Shown one piece after another: positions 25,801-37,800 of a stretch of DNA of 64,000 nt. Position 1 is the stretch's first letter. Every line of letters starts with the position of its first letter. The notes under the pieces were generated by a model that did not search any database, was not told the DNA's origin, and saw only the letters and a program-made list of their open reading frames with translations. Origin of the DNA: Tenebrio molitor (Eukaryota > Arthropoda > Insecta > Coleoptera > Tenebrionidae); assembly GCF_963966145.1 (NCBI RefSeq), contig NC_091048.1, positions 27,404,001 through 27,468,000 on the forward strand, given 5' to 3'. The translations under genes were made by a program, and so were the position numbers.

Positions 25801-28800
25801 GCAGACGACGATCGTTTCCAGTCAGGAAGAATTCGTCCAGACGCAGTCACCTGAGCTCCAAGTGAGCGAAAGTGCGGTGCAGGCGCAACCCACACCTGCT
25901 GAACATTCGGTGCAGACGTCTCCGGAGCCTTCGGCGCCGCCTTTCGAGGAAGTGTTCGCCGAAGAAATCGCCGAAGTAGGAGCGACCAAAGAAATACCAG
26001 AAGTTGAGGCGGCCAAAGAAGTGCTCGCGTTGGTGCCCCCCAAGGAGGTTCCAGAGACTTCGGAGACCGTCACGCAGACGAGTCCTGTTGTGGTTCACGA
26101 CATCAACGAGTTGACTCCACCTAGTAGCTTGTCCGAACAATACGAGGTTCTGGTGGAGGCTTCGGTGACGGTGCCGTCTGAAAGTACCGACACTGTGAGC
26201 GAGAAGGTGTCGACTCGACGCGTGAAGGAAGAAGAAGAAGTGAAGCCGACTGAAGAATCTGTTTCTGAAGAATCGTCACCGTCAGATGTTGACGTGGAAG
26301 TTTACGTGGATGGTGAGCCCGTGCGCAAACCTAGAAGAAGGAGACGTCACAGAAAAGCTAAGAAGGAAACGCCGAAAGAAGCGGCCCCAGGTATCGAGAA
26401 GGATTTGTTGGCGGCTTTCAAACGTAAAGAAGATGGAGGTTTGCTGGACCCGAAGGAGCTTTATTCGGAAGTCGCGAAGAAACACTCGAGGTCGTCGTCA
26501 CCGGCGCCACCTGAAGAAGTTGAAGAAGAGGCTGTCGTCGTCAGTAAAGTGATCACGGATCTGGATCAAGAGAAAGTGAAGAAGTTGGCCGCCAAACCGA
26601 AACCAAAAGAAGATCGTGAATATAACATTTCGGTTGAGATTGTACCGACGGAGACGCCGTCCACCAGTCCTGAAGATTTCGAAATTATATCGGAAGACGT
26701 CGTGACGCAACAACCGACCGAGGGAGACTTCCAAGTGACCACTTCGGTCAAAGTGGTACAACCAGAAGATGGTACCACAGAATTCACAAGTCGAGAAAGT
26801 GTCTTCATGGACAAGTCGAAGATGCCAAAATCCAGTGTGACTGATTTTATCGCTGGCGAAAGAGCAGCGGCTGAGCCTGCTCCGAAGATGTCTTCTCCAG
26901 CAGACAAAGACGTGAAGAAAGAAGAAAAAGTGGAACCAGACTCTTCAACACCAGTGAGTAAGATAGTGGAGACAGTTGTCAAGACAGAGACCGGACGAGA
27001 AGAAGTTAAACCTAGTGAAGAGAAACTGGAAACGAAAAAACCTGTTGAAGAAGTTAAGCAGAAAGAACCTAAGAAGGAAGAATTGAAACCTGCTGGAGTG
27101 ACAGATGGTGCAGAACCGGCTCCCGTTGAAAAGACTGCAATCGAAGTGCCTAAATCAGCTGGAAAGGTGGAGGTCATGGAGGTTAGTCAACCTAGTGAAG
27201 AAACTAAGGTGGAACCAGCTGCTGAAACTCTTCCGGAGACTACAGTTGATACTAAAGTGACGGAATTTAAGTGGGTTGAAGAAACAAGAGCAGAAGGACC
27301 CGCAGCTGTTGGCGACACGAAAACAAAAGAATCCAAGTCTATCCAAGAGGTCGAAGAAAAACCAGTTGAAGAAACAATGGAAAGACCTAAACCTGTTGAA
27401 GAATCACGGATTGGAGAACCTAAATTTGTTGAAGAGATCAAATTAGAAGGACCTAAACCTGTTGAAGACGTCCAAGTTGCACGACCTGTTGAAGAAGTGA
27501 AAATAGAGAAAGACAAGTCTGTCGAAGAAGCAAGATCTAGACCAGAAACAGAACCTAGACTAGAGACGGTAACTGTCCCTGAGGTGGTCGAAAAAGCGAA
27601 GGAACCCGAAGCCTTGCAACAAACTGCAACACAACACGATGTTCCGTTTGAAGAAAGTAAAATTACCACTGTCATTCAAGAACCAGGAAAACTTGACAAA
27701 AAACAATTTTTGCCGACTGACCTACTCGAAGAAGAAATCCAGATACCCAAGACCAAATCGCCATCACCAAAACCCAAACACAAACACGTCTCTTCCGTAA
27801 CCATTGAAGAAGTCGAATCTTCCGGCCTCCCCGAAGATCTCCCCGTTTCTTCTACTCCCAAACCGACGTGGCAGAAGCGCCAACAAGCTTCCGCCTTGTT
27901 TATCGAAGGTGAAAGACAGCAAAGTCCCGTTGCTGCTCAAGATTTGGACATCAGGTGGGCACACACCCAAGCATTGGAACGCGTGAAGAATCTACAAAAC
28001 GCCCGCAAGACCACTCACTTGAGCGACGTCTTGTACTTGGCGACCCTGCACGAGGTCATCACCGACGAATCCGTCGAACAGAGAAGCTACAACGTCCAGG
28101 AGAACTTGAACGCCCTCAAGGACGCCGTCGAGAAACGCGACGTTGTCGTCATCCAGCAGACCATAATAACGACGGTCGAGACGATAACCACGTGGTTGGA
28201 AACAATAGAGTATCGCATCTACGTCAATCGGCAACAAACGGCTGACGGTCCGTCGAAGGAACGCGTCCAACAGTTCAACAATCTGAAAGAGGAGATTGTC
28301 AAGATCGAGGACAAGGTCGAGCAGTTGCAGTCGGTGATGAAACAGGCTGACGACATCTACAACGAGGACGACCGCAAGCGCATGAAGAGCTACATCGATT
28401 CTCTTCAGCAGCAAGTCAGAGTGATCGAGGAAGTAACCAGCGAGAACGAACAGCTCGCCGCCAGCGACCTGAGACGATGGGAGGAGTTCATCCGCGGAGT
28501 GGGCGAACTGGCGAACCTCATCGACGAGGTGAGGAAGCAGCTCGACGACCTGAAAGAGTCGGACGCTTCGCCGCAGACGAAACTCAACGAACTGGACAAG
28601 ATCGAGCACGCGAATCGGTGCAACATGCTCAAGGCGGTGCATCTGATAGCGACGGCGAAGGGTCTGATGCGCGACTTCCCCACCAGAGAGATCCCCAAAG
28701 CGGTGTACAGCAACCACGACAGCACCAAGTCGATGGAGCAGCAAATCGTGGTCGAGCGAGAGAAAGCGCTGCAGTTCCTGTCGTTGGCCGACGAATACGA

Positions 28801-31800
28801 GCAGACCTTGAAGGAGTTCGGGCAGATAATCGACGTCGCGGAGGCGCTGGTGGAGAGCCCGATCAATGTGAGCAGTTTGGAACATCTCGAAGACGCCATG
28901 CAGAACCATCGCAAGTTCTTCGTCAATCTGAGCCACTGTCGCGCCATCTTGGAATCGCTGGAGGAGAATCTCGACTCCGAGACGCGAATGCACCACTCGG
29001 AACTCCACAGGGACCTGTACGACCGAGCCAAGGTCATCCTGGACCAAGCCACGGGTCGCTTCCAGCAGATGTCGCTCGCCGCCTCCAGGTGGACGGTCTT
29101 GGAACAGGGCATGAGAGAAGAGATGAGGTGGCTGCAAGTGGCCCAACAGAGAGTGCCCGACCTGAGCGACGTCACTTCCTCCGACTACGACCGCTACATC
29201 GACCTCTACCAGTCCCTGGCGCTCGACATAGCCCACCACCAGGCTAAGATCACGCACTTGAACGGAGTCGCCCAAAAGCTGCAAGAACTTGTGGTGTGTT
29301 CCGGTTTGGAAGAGGCGTACATGGAGTCTTTGGAGATCATCCTCAAGCTGCAAGACGACGTCCAGAACAACTTGAAGAGGTTGCTCGCCTTCCGCGATTT
29401 GTGGACCAGTTACAACCTCTTGAGCGACAGAGTCGAGTACTGGTTGAGAGACGCCGAACAACAACTCCAGAGGCTCGAGGTGCCGTCAGGTCCTCGAGGT
29501 CACATGAGACAGTTCTGGGAGTTGAAAGCGCAACACGAAGTCCACAATTCCACGCGTCAAGAAGCGACCAACAATCTAGAGAAGTCGCTGCAAGTCGTCC
29601 CCATCTCCGACGAGATGATCCAGAGGAAGTTCCACACAGAACTCCAAGACCAGTGGAACACGATCTCGAAGAGAATCAACGACATCCAGACCACCATCAT
29701 TGGAACCATCTCAGCCACCGACGTCCCAGTCAACGAGAAACTCGCGCTCTTGGAGCAAGAACTGGAAGACTTGAAAGTCGACGTGGACAACCTCCGCGGC
29801 ATCATCAAGACTGAAGAAGAGCTGAATTTGTACATCGAGCGCCTCCAGGTGATGTCCACGAGGATCGACACCATCCAGAACGAGTTGGGACGTTTGGGTC
29901 TTCTGTCAGCGACGGAGTCGGACAAAGTCGGTTCTTTGTTGGCTCTTTCCAAGCGTTTGGAGATCTTGATTTCGGAAGAACTCGAAGGCGGGACCTTGCT
30001 GAAAGAGCGCCTCCAGAACATCCAGAGAGGCATCGACCGCGTCCGCCGCAAGCACTCCTCCCTCAGCGAGACCCTCGACCAATGCGAGAAGAGCGAAAAG
30101 TTGGGCAGCGAAGCCGTCGAGAAAGCCGTCAACGACTGCTACGAAGTCGGCGAGGAGTTGGTCACGCTGTGGCAGGACCTGATGGGTCTCCGCCAGCTCC
30201 TCCACACCCTCCCGATGCGCCTCCGTGTGACCGTATCGCCGGTGAAGGTGGAACGCGACATTTCCCACCTGCAGGACGCCCACACCGTCCTCGAGAAGCG
30301 CTGCGGACAGCTCTTGGCGCTCTTACGCAACCGTCTAGCACTCTGGCAACGCTTCGAGCACCAGCTCGAGCTGGTGCAGCAGAGCGTCCAGGAAGCCGAC
30401 TTCATGATGGAGCTGCTCACCGTCCAAGGCACGGTCGACTACGAGAGGCTGAGGAAGGCGACGGAGCGGCTCGAGGTGAGAGCGTCTTTGATTTATTGAA
30501 CGCACCACGCGGCTTGACGTTGAGGAGCGATAAGCGCGGCGAAAATCGCAACAGTTTTAGTCGAGCGGCAGAAGTGCTGCGTGTTCGTTGTTAATTGATG
30601 AAAATCTTTCAAGTTATCGCTTTTCGGAATGGGAAATTGTCGAGACGGGACGATTTTCAGCTGGGGTTTGGGTGGTAATTGTCGGTACGGATTTGGCGAT
30701 GATGTGATCGCGAATTTTGGACGTTTTTAATTGCGCTGATAACGTCAAGTACGCTCGTTTGAATTTATAAATAAGTGTGTTGTATCATGGAGTGTCACAA
30801 GCGGAGGTAAATATTGAAACGTGTTTCGTTCCTATCACAGATAAAATTCTTGTAAATAATTGTTTTAATTTATGTGTGAAAACGTGACGGTTTAGGTAAA
30901 TTTTTACGTGTTTTCGATGCGGATTATTTGTTGGTAAATTTTGTGAAATCAGTGGGCAAACATTTTTTTTTTGGTAACAAGATGAAGCGCGACAGCTCAG
31001 TTGTTGAGTAAATTTGATTATAAAATTCCTCCGCCTTGTCGCCTCCGCTGTTCGTTAAAAAATCATTCCTACAATTGGATTCTATTCTTTTATATTTATG
31101 AAATCAGTTCGGTTAACAGGAAATGAGTTGTATTGTGTTTGTAAATATACAGAGTGCGGGAAAAATCCCGAATAATAATGCTGTTCACGAAAAAAAAAAA
31201 TTGGAAAAAGTGTTTGGAAACTTTTTTTCAAATTAAAAACAAATGTTAGTGTAGGGAAGAATTGTGTTTATTTTAAATTAATGCAGAAAATTCAGTTAAG
31301 AAAGTGTGGCGATCGAAATAAGATCACAAAGTTTAATGCCTCAAAATAGGTATTTCCCGGTTTTCCGCAGAGTGCGGAAAAACGTTGTTTCCGCCACGCC
31401 GGTGTTTTTACTTTGCAACAGAAACTAGGGCAAATTGCTTTGTAATGTTGGTATTAAATGACGTAAGACAGACAGAAACGTCAATTAACTTTAAACAAAA
31501 TGGGCGTTTCGTCAGAAAAACAGTCGTTTTGTTTTCTTTTTCAAATTTAATTTAGGAATTGGACCTAATTTTAGCTCTATTCAATTTGCTTTTCTGTAAT
31601 TTAATTTTTGTTCTTGCGAAAGAATCAAGTTTTTTTATTTTGGTAAAATGGGAAGATCCGAAAGATCACAGATTTTTTAAATACAATTCTAAAAAGGTGC
31701 TAAAAATGGTCTAAAGTAAAGAAAACACCGGCGAGATTGAGTAATAAAATTATTATCACATGTTTTTAAAGATGGAAGGAACTCACTGCCTTGACCTTGA

Positions 31801-34800
31801 TTTTCATATTAATTAAGTAAACTATTGCCAAAATTTAGAAAATTTTGGAAGACAGTGTAGGGATTAGGAAAACAAGAAAAATACTTTCAACTAATAAACA
31901 ACTTTTATTTGGGTCAGTAACTAAGCAACAGAAAATTATATTACAATAAAGTGACATTCTGTCAAAAAATATATATGTAATAATAACAACATTACCTACT
32001 GAATACTGATAGATTCAAATATTATTTTAAAATCTAAAATAGTTAAAAATCTTCAATTTCAAAACGAAAATGCAAAACACTAGATTTTAGCTCGTTTGAA
32101 TTTGCATTTCTACATATAAAGTGTTCCAAAATGGTTGTGGTATCGTAGTAGGTTTTGATAATTTGAGTGTTTTGAATTTTGACGCATATTAGAAAAGTGA
32201 TACCAACTATCAAGAACCGTCAAAATGACAGGTATAAGAGAGGTTAGTTTTATCAACCAAACAATATTAACTAAATCAGTTTGTAAAGGTTTTAAAATGA
32301 TAGATTAGAATGATAAAATGTTTTGACTAGTTTTCGTTATGTAATCCCGAGGCAATATTGACAACTGGCAATAAATGACAAATAATATTTGACACCTACC
32401 AGTGGCTATGTTTCATGTAGTGTAGTGCGGGACCTTATCCTCGAAAAGTGGCAAAGACTTTTTTCCATCTAAGCACCCTACGATACCACAATCATTTTGG
32501 GATAATTTTTTTTTTTTAAATTATGTATTATGAAAGGAAAGAATCAAAATTTTAGTTCAATATGGAGATTCGAAAAGATCACAAAAGACACAAGTGTCTC
32601 CAAAATGTGGAAATATTCATAAATCAGGATCCGAATTCGCATATTATAACTCAATGGAATTTTATTTTCATCACTCCTCCATGGCGAAAATTAGTTATTT
32701 ATGCAACAAGTGCAAAAAGTGAATGATTATTGCACGGGACGTGAAAATTGTCCCAAGAGCCGCAGGCGAGTGGGACAACACGTCAAGTGCAATGATAACA
32801 CTTTTTGCACGTGTTGCATACAACATTTTTTCTACGAGCGAACACAAAAACGAGAAAAAAACAACGATAAACAACAGTTCAGTCCTGTGCGTCTTGTGTG
32901 AAAAATGCAATAAACACTCACTTTTTGCACGATCGTAGACAGACTGTTGACAGATGCGTGCAATAAAGACTTTATTGCACTAGTGCAATTAAGAGGCACT
33001 TTTTCCACTAAAAACAATGCAATGAACACTCACTTTTTGAACGACCTTAGAAAAATACATAAAAATGTAAAATATTGTAAATCAAACTTTAATGTGAACC
33101 AAAATAACCAAATTAAGAAATTGAAATCGAATTCTGGCACTCGAAAATACCTCGTTAGTATACATATAATATACACGGTGGTCAAGTTTAAAAAATATGT
33201 TATCACGTCACAGTAATCTTTCTTTATTTGTAAAAAAAATAAGTAGGTACTTTTGTTTAGGCAGCTGTTAAAAATAAAATGTTCAAATATTTCTTTGCAT
33301 TATGTCGGCTATATGAAAAGTAAATGAGATAAAAAATAAAAATTAATTAAAACGAATAAGAGACATATTTATTAATAATAACGAGATTTGAAAAATATGT
33401 AGTATATTTTTTCCAAAATCGAAAAACACCTTTGCAAAAATTCTAGGTGAATCAGACTGTGACAATGTGTTTGTTTATTAAAGCCATTCAGGTAATTCTG
33501 GGAACCTTATCCATTTTGGTAACAATAAAATTTATGGTACCCTCTTACCTTGATGTTGGTACAAAGTCGAAAACAAGCGAATTGCCAAGTTCAAAATGTT
33601 TGTTTTTCTTAATTAGCTCATCTACTATCTTATCAGCAGCAATATGGTTGTTCCAAATGAACGAAGCATTTTAAAATAAATGCAAATAACATTTCCGTTA
33701 ACCAACTGACTTCTAAATATAATCCAAAAGAGCTCAGCTCGACGGCATCGTAAACACGTCCTTACAACACGAGAATGTTGTTGACCCTCCGAATTATGAT
33801 GATTTTGTGGCGTTAATAATTAAGTAAGTACTCGTAGTATTCATTTAATTACGATGACATCCTCGTTATCTCGTCGGTGTAATTAACGACGCTCCAAAGT
33901 TGAGATAATTAACCTCGCGATTAAACCGTGAATCATTTCTTTTTTGAATCCGCAGAGCGTCTCCGTGGACCTAGTTTCCCGCGAGACTCTCGTGGCGGAA
34001 CTGCAGGCCGCCGCCAAGCCCCTGTCGGACAGCTGCACCCCCGAGATCTCGGCGAAAGTGGAGGCGGCCGTCGAGGAGGCGGTCACCGCCTACTCCACCA
34101 CCTGCATCAACCTCAAGGAGTTGTGCACCAAGTACCAGCACGCGGCCGACCTGTGGAAGAGGTACCGCGACGCCAGCGATCTGGTGAGCGAATGGGTCGA
34201 CAACCACATGGAATCGGTCGCCAATCTGGAACCCGAAGAGGCCATCAAAGCCGTCAAGGTATTTATCCCGGCTGCGCCACCACCGGTGGTGGTATTTATA
34301 AACCCTCCGCGTTCGGGAGCGCTCTCCCCGCACTCGTGGTCCATCGTTCGACGCAGCTTCTTTGCTCTCCTAGACCGATCGATCACGCTTTTAAAGAGGA
34401 ACGGTCCGTCTACGCGGTGCGTGCGTGAGCGTGTATTTTTGAAATGGGTGCGAATTTTATAAATAACGTACGGGCACCCGTCCAGGTCACGTTTTGAGTG
34501 TTGCGGTGGGCCGGTTTCGGGCAGGAAGAGCGAAAATACGCCGGAAAAGTCGACGGGGACGTCTTGATTCCCCATCAATTATTCATCGATCGTCGCAGAT
34601 TATCGATGAGGACGTGAAGACGCTGACAAGTCGTGCGGAAATCGTGTGATAATTGGTGCCTTCGGAAACGGTTTTGGTTTTTTTTTTTTGGATAAATGTG
34701 TACACCGGAAGAACTCAAGGTAAGGGCGGTGATTCGCAAAAAATTTTTGAGTGCAGACGTGCCAACATTTTTACGCAGCCGCTGTCACCGCGGGTACAGC

Positions 34801-37800
34801 TGGCGCCAGAATTCACGTTTTTCCATTGATGAATGTGTCTTTGTCTCTCGCGTGCAATTCCTTCGTGCGTCTCTGTCTATCGTGTGCCAAATTTGAATAT
34901 GAATGAGTTTTGTTAGTCCTCCCGGTAGGACTGCGAGGGGTGGTTGTGGATTGAGTTACAACGCGTTAAACGTCAAGGGGACAAATAAACTAATATAATA
35001 ATGAAGAAATATTGGTTCTCGTTGAAAAAATCAAAATCCTCAAGGTAATCAGGATCGAATTGTTATGAAAAGCGTACTTTTGGGAGGTTAGTTGAGCGTA
35101 GTTCAACAACAGGGTGGTCAGGACTGGCAATAGAGAGTTAAGTAGAAAAATTTCCGATAAAATGTTGCCAAATTTTCATTTTTGTCGTGGGTCGGTTAAA
35201 GACAGTGCAGTTATTTTGAGATTTTCTGAGGTAGTAAAAAAAAAACAATTTCATTGCTGGCTATACGGAGTATGTATTTCAGTACCAATAAAATTTTATG
35301 GGGTGTAAAGAAAACAAAAATATTATCAATATTGATCGGATGTTAATAAAATTACAGAAATAAAATGTTTGTGATTGATACAAAGAGAGAGTATATAGTT
35401 TATTTTCTCTTATAAACAATGGTCAGTGCCAAAATGAAGGAAAAAAAGACTATGAAAATTTCACCTTGAGGTTATGTCAAATTAATGTCAATTGCAATCG
35501 TCATATCATAAAAAAAAGTAATGAAATAAACGATAATGGAAACAGTTATTGAATTTAAAAATGCAAAATCAAAATTATTTGCATTTTGAAATTGAGAATT
35601 TCAGTGTTGCCAACGTCATTGAAATTCCCTACTTGATGTTTTTATCAAAGTAACAACATTGTGACAATTGTTTATAAGAAAAAATAAACTATAGGTAGAT
35701 ACTCTTTGGATATTGCTATTTTCGAAAAATTAATAAAAAAAATCATAAGTAAAAGATTCTTTGAAAATTTATAATAACTTTAATAATTTTTATCGTGAGC
35801 AAAACAGAAGAATAGGAAATTTATATTTCCATTTTATTGTTCAATTATGTGAGAAAAATTATACTGACTTGTTCTTTTTGGTTTTCGTAAATTATTAATT
35901 CAAAAATTATTCTTTTTGGAGGTGTTACTGATTTTTAAACAATGATTGTTTAAATTTGACAAAAAAAAACGAAACTGTTTAATTATTGAGTTTAGTAAAA
36001 TCTTTAATATTTTATACAAAAAAATAACAAACATAATAATCTTGTTATTTTTTCGTTTTATGTAAATAAAATAAATGAATAACCTTAACAATCACAGCAT
36101 ACACTTTTATTGCATTTTTATTTTTTTGGTACTCCAAAACCGAGGTGTCTATAATAGTAGTTAATTTTTATTTAACGAGTTTCGTGTGTAAATTGGGCTT
36201 TTTTTGGCATGAGTGGGCCAAAAAAAGCCCAATTTGCACAAGAACGAGTTGAATACAAGGTTTTTTTGTTCGACGAGCCCCTTAAAGGCTCCAAATCTCT
36301 TAAAATCTTTAAAATTAGCTTGAGGTTTCGTTTTGACAAGTTGTGACATTTATCAAAATCCGTTCACACAGGAGAAAATTCTCAAATTCTGACAGTGTCG
36401 AACAAAAAAAGAACTTATATCAAAGTCATGTGGAATTGTGATGCTCTAAAATTTTATTGTGTCGAACTATGTCGAGCCATCAAATCAGGTGTCAACTGTC
36501 AAAAATAAAAATACCAAATTTTAGCGTTAGTTTTGCATTCGACGTCTTAGTTTTTATGTTTACATAACGTCTGTTTTTCTGTTTGGTACCACAATATGCT
36601 ACAGAGCGACAAAAATCAAACATATTCGAATTCCACAGAACTCTTAATATACAGGGTGTTAGTAAATGGTTGGGAATAAATTTAAGGATGAATTCCTTAC
36701 GAAAAATGTGGCTTAAAACCTAAATAAAGTGTTTCGTTAAAATGAGTAGTTTTCTCGAAAAAAGAAAAAAAGAAAAATAAATGTATTCTGGCATATCCGT
36801 ATTTTGAAATACTGCGAAATAATAATGGTTTAAGGAAAAAATTTAAAGTTGAAACTTTAATTTAAAAAAAAAATCTAAACTAATGCGATTTTAGGCAAAC
36901 AAATGAACTAATTAGAGAAATTCTCCAACAGTGGACTACATTTTCTTTTTTTGAGAAAACTACTCATTTTAACGAAAAACTTTATTTAGGTTTTAAGCCA
37001 CATTTTTCGTAAGGAATTCACCCTGAAATTTATTCCCAACCATTCACCAACACCCTGTATGTACTTACATTCTTTTATAGACACTTTGTACTTGCAAGAT
37101 TATGTTTGAGCATTTCGGACAAACGAGGAACCGGTCAGAATTGATAATAATAGTTGTTTTGAAATACCTTCTCAGGTAATGAAACAAAACCCTTTTATTG
37201 TTGACTGTAAAAACAAAATAATCACTAATACAATTTTGTGAAATACCAGCAAAACAAAAATACTGTTAAACTTGGGTTCGATGACTAATGGGACTACAGA
37301 ATTAAAATTTTTGTGAATTATACAGTTCTTTGATGATTTATTTGAGTAATTGTAATGTAGAAAATTGTAGTTTTTGTTAGAAATATTACATTTTGAAGCA
37401 AAATGGTAAAATGAAAAATTATTGACTTTTGGATTTAATGCTGTATTTTCAACCATGAGCGTGTAAATAATTGCAAACAATTGAAGTAGACAAGTTACAA
37501 AAAAAAAAAATACAAATAAATTGCTTCATAGATTTTATATTTATTACTTAATTTTTACATTCTTTCTCACAAAAAATACGGTGCGATCAACAATTATGTA
37601 CATACTTAGATAAGGGGCGGCTATGACTTTGACAGTGTTAGATTTTTCGTATCTTTGCTCACTCCATCGATATACGTCAAACAACTGTCACTACGAATTA
37701 AATTTTAACTCAAAAATGGTTTTTACTTCAGAACATAAATGATTCATATTATTAGTAATGGTATTTTTAATAACGAAGAACGGGTATATGCAACCAGAAA

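Larger units (their letters stand above)
30476..33955 (+). other. 3.5-kb nesprin intron with foldback repeats
   Basis: AT-rich non-coding DNA with no exon recognised. It holds a 23-bp-arm foldback at 32126-32500, a cluster of TGCAA repeats at 32701-33050, and a small perfect hairpin TTTTCCGCA-gag-TGCGGAAAA at 31361-31381. A hydrophobic ORF at 33447-33674 has no splice or codon support and is not called a gene. Confidence 0.7.

Noticed and set aside
27992..29464. 490-codon minus-strand ORF
   Set aside because: Antisense shadow of the spectrin-repeat end of giant exon B.
33447..33674. 75-codon hydrophobic ORF inside a nesprin intron
   Set aside because: AT-rich DNA yields hydrophobic translations by chance; no signal, splice site or domain supports it.
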